From assembly GCF_031884435.1 (NCBI RefSeq), contig NZ_CP134779.1:248001-312000 (forward strand): DNA of 64,000 nucleotides, written 5' to 3'. The translations under genes were made by a program, and so were the position numbers. This DNA is from Bosea sp. 685. GTDB lineage: Bacteria > Pseudomonadota > Alphaproteobacteria > Rhizobiales > Beijerinckiaceae. This document shows, one piece after another, positions 45,409 through 54,157 of this stretch (position 1 is its first letter; every line of letters begins with the position of its first letter). The notes beneath the pieces are model-generated. The model saw only the letters and a program-made list of their open reading frames with translations. It did not search any database and was not told the DNA's origin.

Positions 45409-46233
45409 ATGAGTGCCGTGGCGGACTGGCCCCGCAGATTCGGGCGTATCGCATTCCGAGCTGCGGTGGTTGCCGCCTATGCACTGATTTTCGCTCCGGT
45501 CCTGCTCGTCGTCGTCACCAGCCTGTTCCCGGAAGAGATCGTCAGCTTCCCGCCCCATGGCCTCTCGCTGCGCTGGTATGTGAACGCCTGGGACAAGCGT
45601 GAATTCGCCCGCGGCTTCGTGACCAGCATCAAGGTCGCCTTGATCGCGACCGCCATCGGGGTGCCGCTCGGCACGGCAGCAGCCCTGGCGCTGGTGCGCT
45701 CCAACCTGCGGGGCAAGACCGCCATCAACAGCCTGTTGCTCGGCCCTCTCGCCATGCCGGGCGTGGTCGCCGGCGCCGCCCTCTATATGTTCTATCTGCG
45801 GATAGAGAACTGGGCCGACCAGGACGTCATCGCGACGCTGGGAGGATTGGTCGCCGCCCATGTGCTGCTCACAATTCCGTGGACCGTCCGCCTCGTAACC
45901 GCAAGCCTCCAGGGCGTCGATCGCGCGCCGGAAGAGGCCGCAGCCAATCTCGGCGCCAGGCCCTGGACGGTATTCTACCGTGTGACGTTGCCAAGCCTGC
46001 GCGCTGGCATCGTCGCGGCGGCCGTCTTCTCGTTCATCGCCAGCTTCGAGAACCTGGAGATCACGCTGCTGCTCGTCGGGCCCGGGCTCACCACGTTGCC
46101 GGTCGCGATGCTCAACTATCTCGAATTCCGCATGGACCCGACGCTTGCCGCCGTCGCGACCGTCCAGATGCTGCTGATTGGCGCGCTCATGCTGATCACC
46201 GATCGCTTCGTCAAATTGTCCCGTGTGCTGTGA
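45409..46233 (+). CDS. Polyamine-type ABC transporter permease (PotC-like)
   Basis: A 274-residue inner-membrane permease with six segments and the EAA loop EEAAANLGARPWTVFYRVTL, which docks the ATPase. It belongs to the spermidine/putrescine and iron(III)/sulfate-like binding-protein-dependent group. It is the first gene of a run of seven same-strand genes ending at 51878; permease first, then ATPase, is an unusual order for pot operons. Substrate is unassigned. Confidence 0.9.
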   Translation: MSAVADWPRRFGRIAFRAAVVAAYALIFAPVLLVVVTSLFPEEIVSFPPHGLSLRWYVNAWDKREFARGFVTSIKVALIATAIGVPLGTAAALALVRSNLRGKTAINSLLLGPLAMPGVVAGAALYMFYLRIENWADQDVIATLGGLVAAHVLLTIPWTVRLVTASLQGVDRAPEEAAANLGARPWTVFYRVTLPSLRAGIVAAAVFSFIASFENLEITLLLVGPGLTTLPVAMLNYLEFRMDPTLAAVATVQMLLIGALMLITDRFVKLSRVL

Positions 46234-46248
46234 GGGCCTGATCCACCG

Positions 46249-47331
46249 ATGAGCAAGCTGACACTTCAGGCCCTCTGCAAGCGCTACAACGAAGCCACCG
46301 CCGTCGAGCGCGTCGATCTCACCGTCGCCCAAGGCGAGCTGGTCGCGCTGCTTGGACCCTCGGGCTGCGGCAAGACTACGACGCTGCGCATGGTAGCTGG
46401 CTTCGTGCAGCCGACCTCCGGCAAGGTCATCATTGGCCAGGAGAACGTCACTCACGCTCCGCCCTATGCGCGCGATACAGGCATGGTGTTCCAGTCCTAC
46501 GCCCTGTTCCCGCATATGAGCGTGGCGCAGAACGTTTCCTTCGGCCTGGAAATGCGCAAGGTCGGCCGTGCCGAACGCGACGAGCGCGTCGCCGAGGCGC
46601 TGCGCATGGTGCGGCTCGACAAGCTGGCCGAGCGTCTGCCGCGCGAACTCTCCGGCGGCCAGCAGCAGCGTGTCGCGCTCGCCCGCGCCTTGGCGGTGAA
46701 GCCAGCTGTCTTCCTGCTCGACGAACCGCTCTCCAATCTCGACGCCAAGCTGCGCGCCGAAGTGCGCATCGAAATCCGCACGCTGCAGCAGCGGCTCGGC
46801 CTCACCACGCTGATCGTGACGCACGATCAGGAGGAGGCGCTGACCATGGCCGACCGCCTCGTCGTCATGGAGCGCGGCAGCGTGCGCCAGATCGGTACGG
46901 CCGAAGATCTTTACGAGCGCCCAGCCGATGCGTTCGTCGCGAGCTTCGTCGGTCGCTGCAACATCGTCGACGGCGAGGTCGCAGGCCCGGATCAGTTCCG
47001 CACCGACGCAGGCATTCTGCTGCCCTGCCGGGCAACCGATACGGCGCGAGGTACTTCCGTCTTCGCGCTCCGCCCGGAGCGGGTCGCCATCACACCTGGC
47101 GGATCTGATGGCATCCAGGCCCGCGTCTCGGCCGTCACCTATCTCGGAGCCCACACCGAATATCACTTCGATCTCGGCGGCTTATCGCTGCTCGCCGTCA
47201 AGGCAACCCCGAGCGATGCCGACCCGCTTCGCCGGCTTCGCCACGGCGATCAGGTCGCGCTCTCCTGGGATCGCGACGCCGCACGCACCCTGCCTTCCCA
47301 AGCCGAAACCTCAACCGGAGCCGAACCATGA
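46249..47331 (+). CDS. Polyamine-type ABC transporter ATP-binding protein (PotA-like)
   Basis: A 360-residue ATPase: Walker A GPSGCGKTT, signature LSGGQQQRVALARAL, Walker B VFLLDEPLSNLD, switch His in VTHDQEEALTM, then a C-terminal TOBE domain (about 275-345). It follows the permease by 15 bases and overlaps the binding-protein gene by ATGA. It energises uptake through the two flanking permeases. Confidence 0.93.
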   Translation: MSKLTLQALCKRYNEATAVERVDLTVAQGELVALLGPSGCGKTTTLRMVAGFVQPTSGKVIIGQENVTHAPPYARDTGMVFQSYALFPHMSVAQNVSFGLEMRKVGRAERDERVAEALRMVRLDKLAERLPRELSGGQQQRVALARALAVKPAVFLLDEPLSNLDAKLRAEVRIEIRTLQQRLGLTTLIVTHDQEEALTMADRLVVMERGSVRQIGTAEDLYERPADAFVASFVGRCNIVDGEVAGPDQFRTDAGILLPCRATDTARGTSVFALRPERVAITPGGSDGIQARVSAVTYLGAHTEYHFDLGGLSLLAVKATPSDADPLRRLRHGDQVALSWDRDAARTLPSQAETSTGAEP

Positions 47332-48359
47332 CGATCTCTCGCCGGTCAGCCTTGTCAGGCGGCATCGCCGCGCTTGCCTCGTTCGGTGTGGAACCGCTTC
47401 GCGCGCAATCCTCGCAAGCCATCATCGGCACCTGGGGCGGCGATTACGCCGAGCTTCTGCGCATGATGATCGACGATCCGATCCTCAAGCCGCAGGGCAT
47501 CGATGTGTTGCAGGATGTCGCCAACGCTGATCCGCGCAAGACCAAGCTGATCGCTGAACGCCAGAATCGGCGCGGTGCCATGGACGTGGCCTGCCTGTCG
47601 GACACCGACATGTACACCATCGCCCAGCAAGGCGTTTTCGAGGAATTGCCGGCCGACAAGTTCAAGAACCTGCCGTCAATCCTGCCGAGCCTGCGCAAAC
47701 CCTATTCGATCCCGCACATCTATTCTTTCCGGGTGATCCTCTACAATCCGAACCGGGTGTCCACACCGCCGCAATCTTATGCGGATCTCTGGGATCCGAA
47801 ATGGCGCGGGCGGGTCGGCCTCTCCGACATTCTCTACATGGCCAATACGGAATCGGCGGCGCTCGCCGGCGGTGGAGGTGTCAGCGACTATGAGCCGGCG
47901 AAGAAGAAGCTCTTGGAATGGCGCTCGCTCGACGTGAAGGTCTATCCGTCCAACGAGGCGCTGGCCTCAGCGCTGAAATCGGAGGAAGTCTGGCTCACCG
48001 TCATGTGGATGGCGCGTGGCGTCATGTGGCAGAAGGCCGGCATTCCTCTGAAGCATGTTGTTCCATCGGAGGGCACGACCCCGACTGTGTTCGAGGCGGC
48101 CGTGCCGAAGAATGCGCGCAACAAGGAGAATGCCTGGCGCTATCTCGACACCATGCTGGACCCGCAGGCGCAGATCGGTTTCGCCGAGCGCATGGGTTTT
48201 GCACCAACCGTGACGACCGCCAAACTGCCGCCGGAGCTAGAGGCGCGCGTGAGCCTGCCGGAGGCCGATCGCGCCAAGCTGCTGAAGCCGGATTACGGCT
48301 ATCTCATGCGCAGCCAGCCTCAGGTGCTCGATTTCTGGAACAAGCAGTTCAAGGTCTGA
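47328..48359 (+). CDS. Extracellular solute-binding protein (PotD-like)
   Basis: A 343-residue periplasmic receptor. The N-terminus (ISRRSALSGGIAALASFG) is a Tat-type signal with cleavage near RAQ-S. Features of the PotD/extracellular solute-binding group: AIIGTWGGDYAELLRM, AMDVACLSDTDMY and YADLWDPKWRGRVGLSD. The ligand-binding pocket cannot be read reliably; related proteins bind polyamines, amino-acid derivatives or small peptides. It overlaps the ATPase gene, and the second permease follows after three bases. Confidence 0.9.
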   Translation: MTISRRSALSGGIAALASFGVEPLRAQSSQAIIGTWGGDYAELLRMMIDDPILKPQGIDVLQDVANADPRKTKLIAERQNRRGAMDVACLSDTDMYTIAQQGVFEELPADKFKNLPSILPSLRKPYSIPHIYSFRVILYNPNRVSTPPQSYADLWDPKWRGRVGLSDILYMANTESAALAGGGGVSDYEPAKKKLLEWRSLDVKVYPSNEALASALKSEEVWLTVMWMARGVMWQKAGIPLKHVVPSEGTTPTVFEAAVPKNARNKENAWRYLDTMLDPQAQIGFAERMGFAPTVTTAKLPPELEARVSLPEADRAKLLKPDYGYLMRSQPQVLDFWNKQFKV

Positions 48360-48362
48360 GCC

Positions 48363-49190
48363 ATGGCGTTCCTGGTCCTGCCCGCGGGGTTGCTTGTCCT
48401 GGCGCTGCTTGCGGCGCCCATGGCGATCCTGTTTCGGATCTCACTCAATCGCTTCAGCCCTACGGAGCTGATGGTCCAGGCGTTGACGACCGACAATTAC
48501 CTGCAGGCGTTTCAGGACCCCTATTACCAGAACGTCCTGATGACGACGCTCGGCATGGCCCTTCTCTGCACCGTGCTCGCGCTAATTCTAGGCTTTCCAG
48601 CGGCCTACTCGCTGGCGCGCATGGAAAGCCGCTGGAAAAGCGTCGTTACCATCCTGACCCTGTTTCCACTCGTCGTCGGCAATGTCGTGCGCTCGGCTGG
48701 CTGGTTCGCGCTCATCGGCAATGATGGCGCGATCAACGCGGCGCTTCGTGGCCTCGGCCTGATCTCGGAGCCGTTTCAGATGATGTACACGCCCGGCGCC
48801 GTCATCGCCGGCATCGTGGCTGTGGTCTTGCCCTACATGATCCTGACGCTATCGGCCGTGATCGAAGGCATCCCGCGCCAGACCGAGGAAGCAGCGGCCA
48901 ATCTCGGCGCCCGCCCGCTCGTTACCTTCCGCCGCGTGGTCCTGCCGCTTGCCATGCCGGGCGTCGCGGCGGGCTCCGTGCTCGTCTTCATCTTGTGCAT
49001 GAATGCCTATGCGACACCGGTTCTGCTTGGCGGCCCACAATTCAAGATGATGGCGCCCGCCGTCTACGACCAGTTCGTGCGCGGCAACAATTGGCCGTTC
49101 GGCGCGGCGCTCGCCTTTCTGCTGCTCGCGGTCACCATGATCCTGACCACCATAGGCAGCGTGCTGCTCGGCCGCCGTTACGCCCGGTGA
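48363..49190 (+). CDS. Polyamine-type ABC transporter permease (PotB-like)
   Basis: A 275-residue permease with six segments and the EAA loop EEAAANLGARPLVTFRRVVL, partner of the permease at 45409. The N-terminus is short: the first membrane helix begins at residue 2, without the usual cytoplasmic leader. Spacing to the binding-protein gene is three bases. Confidence 0.9.
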   Translation: MAFLVLPAGLLVLALLAAPMAILFRISLNRFSPTELMVQALTTDNYLQAFQDPYYQNVLMTTLGMALLCTVLALILGFPAAYSLARMESRWKSVVTILTLFPLVVGNVVRSAGWFALIGNDGAINAALRGLGLISEPFQMMYTPGAVIAGIVAVVLPYMILTLSAVIEGIPRQTEEAAANLGARPLVTFRRVVLPLAMPGVAAGSVLVFILCMNAYATPVLLGGPQFKMMAPAVYDQFVRGNNWPFGAALAFLLLAVTMILTTIGSVLLGRRYAR

Positions 49191-49250
49191 TCTCGCGCAG
49201 ATCACCCGCCTCGCAACCGTGCTCGTTCGAATAACCTGGAGGAATAGAAC

Positions 49251-50441
49251 ATGGCCCATCTCGGCTCCGCCGTTCGCGACTACCGCTTCACCCTGATGCG
49301 CGACCTGATGGATCGCGAAGGCTATGACGCGCTTGCCTTCACGCAAGGGGATTTCTTCGAGTTCGCGACCAATTTCCATACCGACGTACAGCCTTGGGAG
49401 CGACCTATCCTCTGCGTGCTGCCACGCAACGGCGAGCCCTTCGCCCTCCTGAACGAGCTCTCCACCAATCATTGGCGCTTCAGCACCGAGGCGCAGCACC
49501 TGTGGGTGTCGGACGTGAGCTTCTACGCCGAACACCCACGCCTGTCGCAGCGCGTCCCGCTCGCCACCCAATGGGTCGAGGTCGTTGCGGACAAATTGAA
49601 AAGCGCAGGCCTGCACCGTTCGCGCATTGGCGTTGATGCCGGCGGCGGGCCGCTCGCCCGTGTCCCGGGCTTGCTGCCGCATCTGCGCCTGGAAACCGCC
49701 ACCGGCGAATTCCGCAAGCTGCGCTTCGTCAAGCATGAGGATGAGATCGCATTGATGCGCGAGATCGCCGCGCTCTCCGATTGGGTGCAGGAGCGCTATC
49801 GCGAGAACATCCGGCCAGGTCGTCTCGTGCAGGAACTCGACATGTCGATGGCCGCCCTCATGGCGGAGGAATCGGCGCGCCGCTTTCCCGGCGAGAACCT
49901 GGAAATCCTGCGCTGCTGGACCCTGTCGGGGCCTGCGAGCTGTGCGCCGCATGGCGACGGACGCTCCTCTGGTGCGCGTATCGAGGAGGGCCATGGCCTC
50001 GTCAATATCGTCATCCCGCGCGTCAACGGCATGGTGGTCGAGAATGAGCGCACCTGGTTCTGCGGCAAGCCCTCCGAACGCCAGGTCAAGCTGTTTGAAG
50101 CCGCGCGTGTCGCCAATGAAGCCGCTTGCGAGGCGGCGATCACCGGTTCTCAGGTCTGCGCCATCGACGCTGCGGCGCAGGCTGTATTCGAGCGGGCTGG
50201 CGTGGCCGATCTCATCCTGCATCGCACCGGGCACGGCATGGGCCTGCTCGGCCATGAATTCCCGGAGGACATGGCGTTCAACACCCGACCGCTCCTGGAG
50301 CGCGAGGTCTATTCTGCCGAGCCGGGTCTCTACCAATGGGGTCTTGGCGGTTTCCGCCACGACGACACGGTGGTGGTCGGCACCAAGCCCGAGGTCTTGA
50401 CCAAGGCCCCGAAGGATCTTGCCAGCCAGACCGTCAACTGA
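49251..50441 (+). CDS. Creatinase-like M24 family hydrolase with altered metal site
   Basis: A 396-residue two-domain pita-bread protein: N-terminal creatinase/prolidase domain (about 10-155) and C-terminal M24 domain. HRTGHGMGLLGHEFPED (His328) and SAEPGLY (Glu357) are kept. The two metal Asp positions read Asn252 (VNIVIPRVNG) and Glu264/Asn265 (VVENERTW), and the last Glu is Asp371 (FRHDDTVVV). This loss is like creatinase, which works without metal, rather than Xaa-Pro peptidases. It probably hydrolyses the compound imported by the preceding ABC system; ectoine-type or amidino substrates are possible. A GGAGGAAT site precedes ATG 49251. Confidence 0.85.
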   Translation: MAHLGSAVRDYRFTLMRDLMDREGYDALAFTQGDFFEFATNFHTDVQPWERPILCVLPRNGEPFALLNELSTNHWRFSTEAQHLWVSDVSFYAEHPRLSQRVPLATQWVEVVADKLKSAGLHRSRIGVDAGGGPLARVPGLLPHLRLETATGEFRKLRFVKHEDEIALMREIAALSDWVQERYRENIRPGRLVQELDMSMAALMAEESARRFPGENLEILRCWTLSGPASCAPHGDGRSSGARIEEGHGLVNIVIPRVNGMVVENERTWFCGKPSERQVKLFEAARVANEAACEAAITGSQVCAIDAAAQAVFERAGVADLILHRTGHGMGLLGHEFPEDMAFNTRPLLEREVYSAEPGLYQWGLGGFRHDDTVVVGTKPEVLTKAPKDLASQTVN

Positions 50442-50470
50442 GTGGCCCCCCGCAGCGAAGGAACGCGACT

Positions 50471-51124
50471 ATGACCTATCATGATCGGGCACAGGGTATT
50501 TCGACCATGCGCCGCCGCCTGGTCGGCGCTATCTTGCCGGCGGCGCTTGCTGCTGGCGCGGTCTTGTTCGGGCGTTCGGCGTCTGCGCAGACCAAGCCCC
50601 CGAGGGTAAAGGTCGCAACGGAGCTCGGCGATTTCGTCGTCGAGGTTTATCCTGATCGCGCACCGATCTCCGCCAACAACTTCCTCGCCTATGTCGATAA
50701 GGGCCTGCTCGACGGCCAGTCGGCCTACCGCATTGTGACGATCGCCAACCAGCCGGCTGACACAGCATACAAGATCGAGGTAATCCAGTTCGGCTGGCGC
50801 GGCGCGGAGGGACAAGAGCCACCCTTGCCGCGCATTGCTCACGAGACGACCGATGTGATTGGTCTCAAGCACCTGGATGGCACGCTCTCGATGGCGCGGC
50901 TCGCCACCGGGACTGCCAGCGCCGGCTTTTTCATCTGCATCGGCGACCAGCCGTCACTCGATTTCGGCGGCGGCAGGCATCCTGACAGGCAGGGTTTCGC
51001 CGCCTTCGGCAGGGTGATCGAGGGCATGGACGTCGTCCGTCACATCCATGCGACGCGCGCCGAGCCCGTCGACCGCCTTGCCAAGCCGATCGCGATCACT
51101 CGGGCAACCAGAATGCCTTCGTAA
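50471..51124 (+). CDS. Exported cyclophilin-type peptidyl-prolyl isomerase
   Basis: A 217-residue protein with a signal peptide (RRRLVGAILPAALAAGAVLF, cleavage near SASA-Q) and a short cyclophilin domain: ATELGDFVVEVYPDRAPIS, NNFLAYVDKGLLDG, HLDGTLSMARLATGTASAGF and FAAFGRVIEGMDVVRHI. The catalytic Arg region is divergent (SAYRIVTIANQ). It would act in the periplasm. ATG 50471 has GAAGGA upstream; ATG 50507 is an alternative. It is 29 bases after the M24 gene, so probably co-transcribed with the importer, an unusual partner. Confidence 0.88.
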   Translation: MTYHDRAQGISTMRRRLVGAILPAALAAGAVLFGRSASAQTKPPRVKVATELGDFVVEVYPDRAPISANNFLAYVDKGLLDGQSAYRIVTIANQPADTAYKIEVIQFGWRGAEGQEPPLPRIAHETTDVIGLKHLDGTLSMARLATGTASAGFFICIGDQPSLDFGGGRHPDRQGFAAFGRVIEGMDVVRHIHATRAEPVDRLAKPIAITRATRMPS

Positions 51125-51212
51125 TCTGCAGGCACGCAGGAAACCATAGTCCTTCTATCGCCACACCGATGCCTCTGCGAGTAATGAAGCGCTTGAAACC
51201 GGACGCGATGTG

Positions 51213-51878
51213 ATGACGACTAGGAATGGTCCGCTTGTGAAGAGACGGACCCAGGCAGAGAAATCGGCTGAGATGCGCTTGCGCCTCTGCGAAGCCGCAC
51301 TCGAAATGCTGTGCAAGGTCGGCTACGAGCGCTTGTCGATGAATGTCATCGTGGCCCAAGCTCGGGCTTCGCGCGGCGCGCAAACGCATCATTTTCCGAC
51401 TAAGGTGGATTTGCTCGTTGGCGCTTTTGAGCATCTCCTGATGCGTTGGGAGAACAGCCACCGAGCGTTCCTCGCGGCCCAGCCACGTCCCATCGCACTC
51501 GATACCTATCTGCGCCATCTCTGGCTGAACGTCTTCAGCAAGCCGACCTATGTCGGCGCGGTCGAGCTCATGCTCGCGGCGCGTTCTGACGAAGTACTCC
51601 GCGAGCGCCTGCATGGCGTGCTGGCCGAATGGATGAAGTTCAGGAGTTCCATCTGGCAGCAGATCATCGGCTTGCCGAGCGCGACTTTGTCCAACGACAC
51701 ATTCCAGAGCCTCAATCTCTGCATGCTGCGTGGCATGGCGATCCATGCGAGTTTCAACGCCGACGATTCCGTGAACAACAAACTCCTGGAAGCCTGGATC
51801 GTGGTCGCGATCAAGGTCATTACGCCGGATCAGGCTCTCGCGCGCGAACTGGAACAGGCTGCTGAGCCACCTCGCTGA
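51213..51878 (+). CDS. TetR-family transcriptional regulator
   Basis: About 221 residues. An N-terminal helix-turn-helix (about 20-65, RLCEAALEMLCKVGYERLSM and IVAQARASRGAQTHHFPTKV) is followed by a helical ligand domain. ATG 51213 directly follows a GTG at 51210. It is the last gene of the uptake cluster and probably controls it in response to the imported compound or a product. Confidence 0.9.
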   Translation: MTTRNGPLVKRRTQAEKSAEMRLRLCEAALEMLCKVGYERLSMNVIVAQARASRGAQTHHFPTKVDLLVGAFEHLLMRWENSHRAFLAAQPRPIALDTYLRHLWLNVFSKPTYVGAVELMLAARSDEVLRERLHGVLAEWMKFRSSIWQQIIGLPSATLSNDTFQSLNLCMLRGMAIHASFNADDSVNNKLLEAWIVVAIKVITPDQALARELEQAAEPPR

Positions 51879-52274
51879 GCGATCCGGGGTGATGTTTGTG
51901 GACGGTCGGCCTTGAACTGAACCGCTCTGGCGTCACCTGAGGCCGCTTTAGTTCGAGTCATGCTCCGTGGCTCTCAAACGTCCCGGATGTAGGGCTCGGC
52001 GGATGCTGGCGCTCCATACTCGACCAAGTGCCTGTCACGGCTGATCCCGGAGCTGCGCTTTTGAGTCTGGCCGCACTGTTATCATTGTCTTTTTGTTTTG
52101 CGTCTCCGCACGCCTGGAGCCTTCACTCTCATAAGCCTTGAGTCTGCGGTCGAGATTTCTCAAGGAATGTGAGTTTCGGCCACCATCGCGCGATATGAAT
52201 TTAAACCTATATCAAGCGTATGATTTTCCTTGCTAATCACGACTATCCAGGCCCGAATTTTGCGAGATTTGACA
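51879..52274. other. Gene-free interval between the TetR gene and xerD
   Basis: About 396 bases without a supported gene, more AT-rich than the surroundings (for example TTGTCTTTTTGTTTTGCGTC and ATGAATTTAAACCTATATCA). No tRNA, inverted repeat of note or transposase remnant is seen. It joins two convergent genes and may be a remnant at the edge of an acquired cluster. Confidence 0.5.
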
Positions 52275-53204
52275 TTAGCTCTCGTCGGCGAGCGGGTGCA
52301 GGTCGCGGACCATGCTTTTCAGCCGCTCATCGAGGACATGGGTGTAAATCTGGGTGGTGGCGATATCGGCATGGCCGAGCAGTTCCTGCACGACGCGCAG
52401 ATCGGCGCCGTTCTGCAGGAGGTGGCTGGCGAAGGCGTGGCGCAGTACATGCGGGCTCAAGGCGGCGGGTGAAAGCCCTGCCGCCGCGGCGAGCGATTTG
52501 AGATCGCGGGCGAAGGCCTGGCGGGTCAGGTGCCCGCTTTCGCCATCGGAGGGAAAGAGCCAGCGGCTGTCGGCCCCGCCTGCCTGGCGCAGCGCCTCGA
52601 GAAAGACGAGCCCGGCCTCGCGCGCGGCCTCGTTCAATGGCACCAGCCGGTCCTTGTCGCCCTTGCCGCGCACCACCAGAAAGCGTTCGCGCGTGGTCGC
52701 AGCCGAGAGCGGCAATGCGATCAGTTCCGAGACGCGCAGGCCCGTGGCGTAGAGCAATTCGATCAGGCAGCGCATGCGCAGCGCCTTCTGGCGGGCGGGC
52801 TTCGACAAGCCGTCGCGCTCGCTCGCCAGGCGCGCCGTTTCGATCAGCCGGTCGACATCGGCGACGGAGAGCACTTTCGGCAAGGGACGGCCCTGCCTTG
52901 GGCCCTCAATTGCGGCCGAAGGATCGTCGGGCAAGAGCCCCTCGGTGTAGAGAAAGCGATGGAACTGGCGCACGGCCGAGAGCTTGCGCGCGGCCGAGGA
53001 CGCCTTGAGCCCGCGCGCGGCGATGTCGCCGAGCCAGCCGCGGATATCGTCCGCCGCAAGATCGCCCAGCGCCTTGCCGCCGAGCCATTCCAGGTAGTCG
53101 TCGATGTCGCGCTCATAGGCTTCAAGCGTGTTGCGGGCCGCGCCGCGCTCGGCTGCCAGCATGTCGAGGAAGGCCTTCAGCCTTGCGCGCGCCTCGCGGC
53201 TCAT
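52275..53204 (-). CDS. xerD: Tyrosine recombinase XerD
   Basis: A 309-residue site-specific recombinase acting with XerC at dif to resolve chromosome dimers. Catalytic residues are in place: Arg in ATGLRVSEL, Lys in GKGDKDR, HVLRHAFASHLL, and GHADIATTQIYTHV with the nucleophile Tyr. The N-terminal SAM-like domain is complete. It is housekeeping XerD, not a phage integrase: it is in the conserved position divergent from aroK-aroB. Its start overlaps the stop of a small membrane protein gene. Confidence 0.93.
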   Translation of the reverse strand: MSREARARLKAFLDMLAAERGAARNTLEAYERDIDDYLEWLGGKALGDLAADDIRGWLGDIAARGLKASSAARKLSAVRQFHRFLYTEGLLPDDPSAAIEGPRQGRPLPKVLSVADVDRLIETARLASERDGLSKPARQKALRMRCLIELLYATGLRVSELIALPLSAATTRERFLVVRGKGDKDRLVPLNEAAREAGLVFLEALRQAGGADSRWLFPSDGESGHLTRQAFARDLKSLAAAAGLSPAALSPHVLRHAFASHLLQNGADLRVVQELLGHADIATTQIYTHVLDERLKSMVRDLHPLADES

Positions 53205-53347
53205 CGCGGTTGCAGCTTGGCTGGCGGCACGATCTCGATGATCTCGCGCGGTTCGGGCTGGACGAAGGTCACCAGGGCGACCATGCCGCCAAAGACCAGG
53301 CCGCCGAGAATGGCGAGAAAGGCGATAAATCTGAACAGCGTCGGCAC
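53201..53347 (-). CDS. Small single-helix membrane protein upstream of xerD
   Basis: About 48 residues from GTG 53347: one membrane helix (FRFIAFLAILGGLVFGGMVA) followed by VTFVQPEPREI and a Pro-rich tail. A GAGGG site stands upstream of the GTG; a longer ATG start at 53467 adds 40 residues that do not look conserved. Small proteins of this type occur between aroK and xerD in related genomes. The stop overlaps the xerD ATG (ATGA), so translation is coupled. Function unknown. Confidence 0.65.
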   Translation of the reverse strand: MPTLFRFIAFLAILGGLVFGGMVALVTFVQPEPREIIEIVPPAKLQPR

Positions 53348-53515
53348 GGTGTGGCGACCCTCGAAGTTCTGGCCCGGAATCGGGACTGATCGGTTATTCC
53401 CGAAGCGGCCCGGAAGGCGCAAGGGCAGGCGCGAGACTGCGGGGAAGGCAAGGTTTCGTGAGGGCATGACGGCGCGTGATCGCTCATGCTAAACGGGCGT
53501 TGAGGAAATGCCAGA

Positions 53516-54157
53516 ATGATGATTGTCGAGACGCTCGACCAACGAGATAGCAAGGGTCTACGTGTGGATCGCGAAGATTTGCGTGCGGCATTGGGCCTGC
53601 GCGCGATCGTGCTCGTCGGCATGATGGGCTCGGGCAAGAGCGCGGTCGGCCGAAGGCTGGCGACCCGGCTCGGTCTGCCCTTCGTCGATGCCGATACCGA
53701 GATCGAAACGGCGGCGGGCATGAGCATCCCCGAGATCTTCGCCCAACGCGGCGAAACCGAGTTCCGCGACGGCGAGCGGCGGGTGATCGGCCGCATCCTG
53801 ACCACGCGCGCGCCGCTCGTGCTGGCGACGGGCGGTGGCGCCTATATGAATGCCGAAACGCGCGAGCGCATCGCCAAGCTCGGTATCTCGGTCTGGCTCA
53901 AGGCCGAGCCGGATGTGCTGATGCGCCGCGTCCGCAAGCGCTCGAACCGGCCGCTGCTGCAGACAGCCGACCCCGACGCGACGCTGCGCCGGATGCTGAC
54001 CGAGCGCGAGCCGCTCTATGCACTGGCCGACCTCACCTTGATCTCGCGCGACGATCCCCTTGACGTCGTGGTCGAGGATGTCGTCGCGGTGCTCGGCCAG
54101 TATCTGCGGCAGCCGCCATTCGGGTCGCAAGAATCTTGTGGGTCGCAAGAGTCATGA
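53516..54157 (+). CDS. aroK: Shikimate kinase
   Basis: A 213-residue kinase of the shikimate pathway. P-loop GMMGSGKSAVG, FVDADTEIE and GETEFRDGERRVI, ATGGGAYM and RPLL are canonical. ATG 53516 or 53519. The tail GSQESCGSQES comes from an 18-bp repeat (GGGTCGCAAGA units, 54122-54153) and is an extension past the enzyme fold. aroB overlaps the stop codon by ATGA. Confidence 0.95.
   Translation: MMIVETLDQRDSKGLRVDREDLRAALGLRAIVLVGMMGSGKSAVGRRLATRLGLPFVDADTEIETAAGMSIPEIFAQRGETEFRDGERRVIGRILTTRAPLVLATGGGAYMNAETRERIAKLGISVWLKAEPDVLMRRVRKRSNRPLLQTADPDATLRRMLTEREPLYALADLTLISRDDPLDVVVEDVVAVLGQYLRQPPFGSQESCGSQES

Noticed and set aside
45205..47166. A 653-codon open frame on the minus strand opposite the uptake genes
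   Set aside because: It is antisense to two clear ABC transporter genes, has low-complexity Arg/Glu/His/Asp composition and no domain; long antisense frames are common in GC-rich DNA.
52275..53204. Phage or island integrase
   Set aside because: The tyrosine recombinase has XerD features and sits in the conserved xerD/aroK context; no tRNA, att site or phage gene is near.
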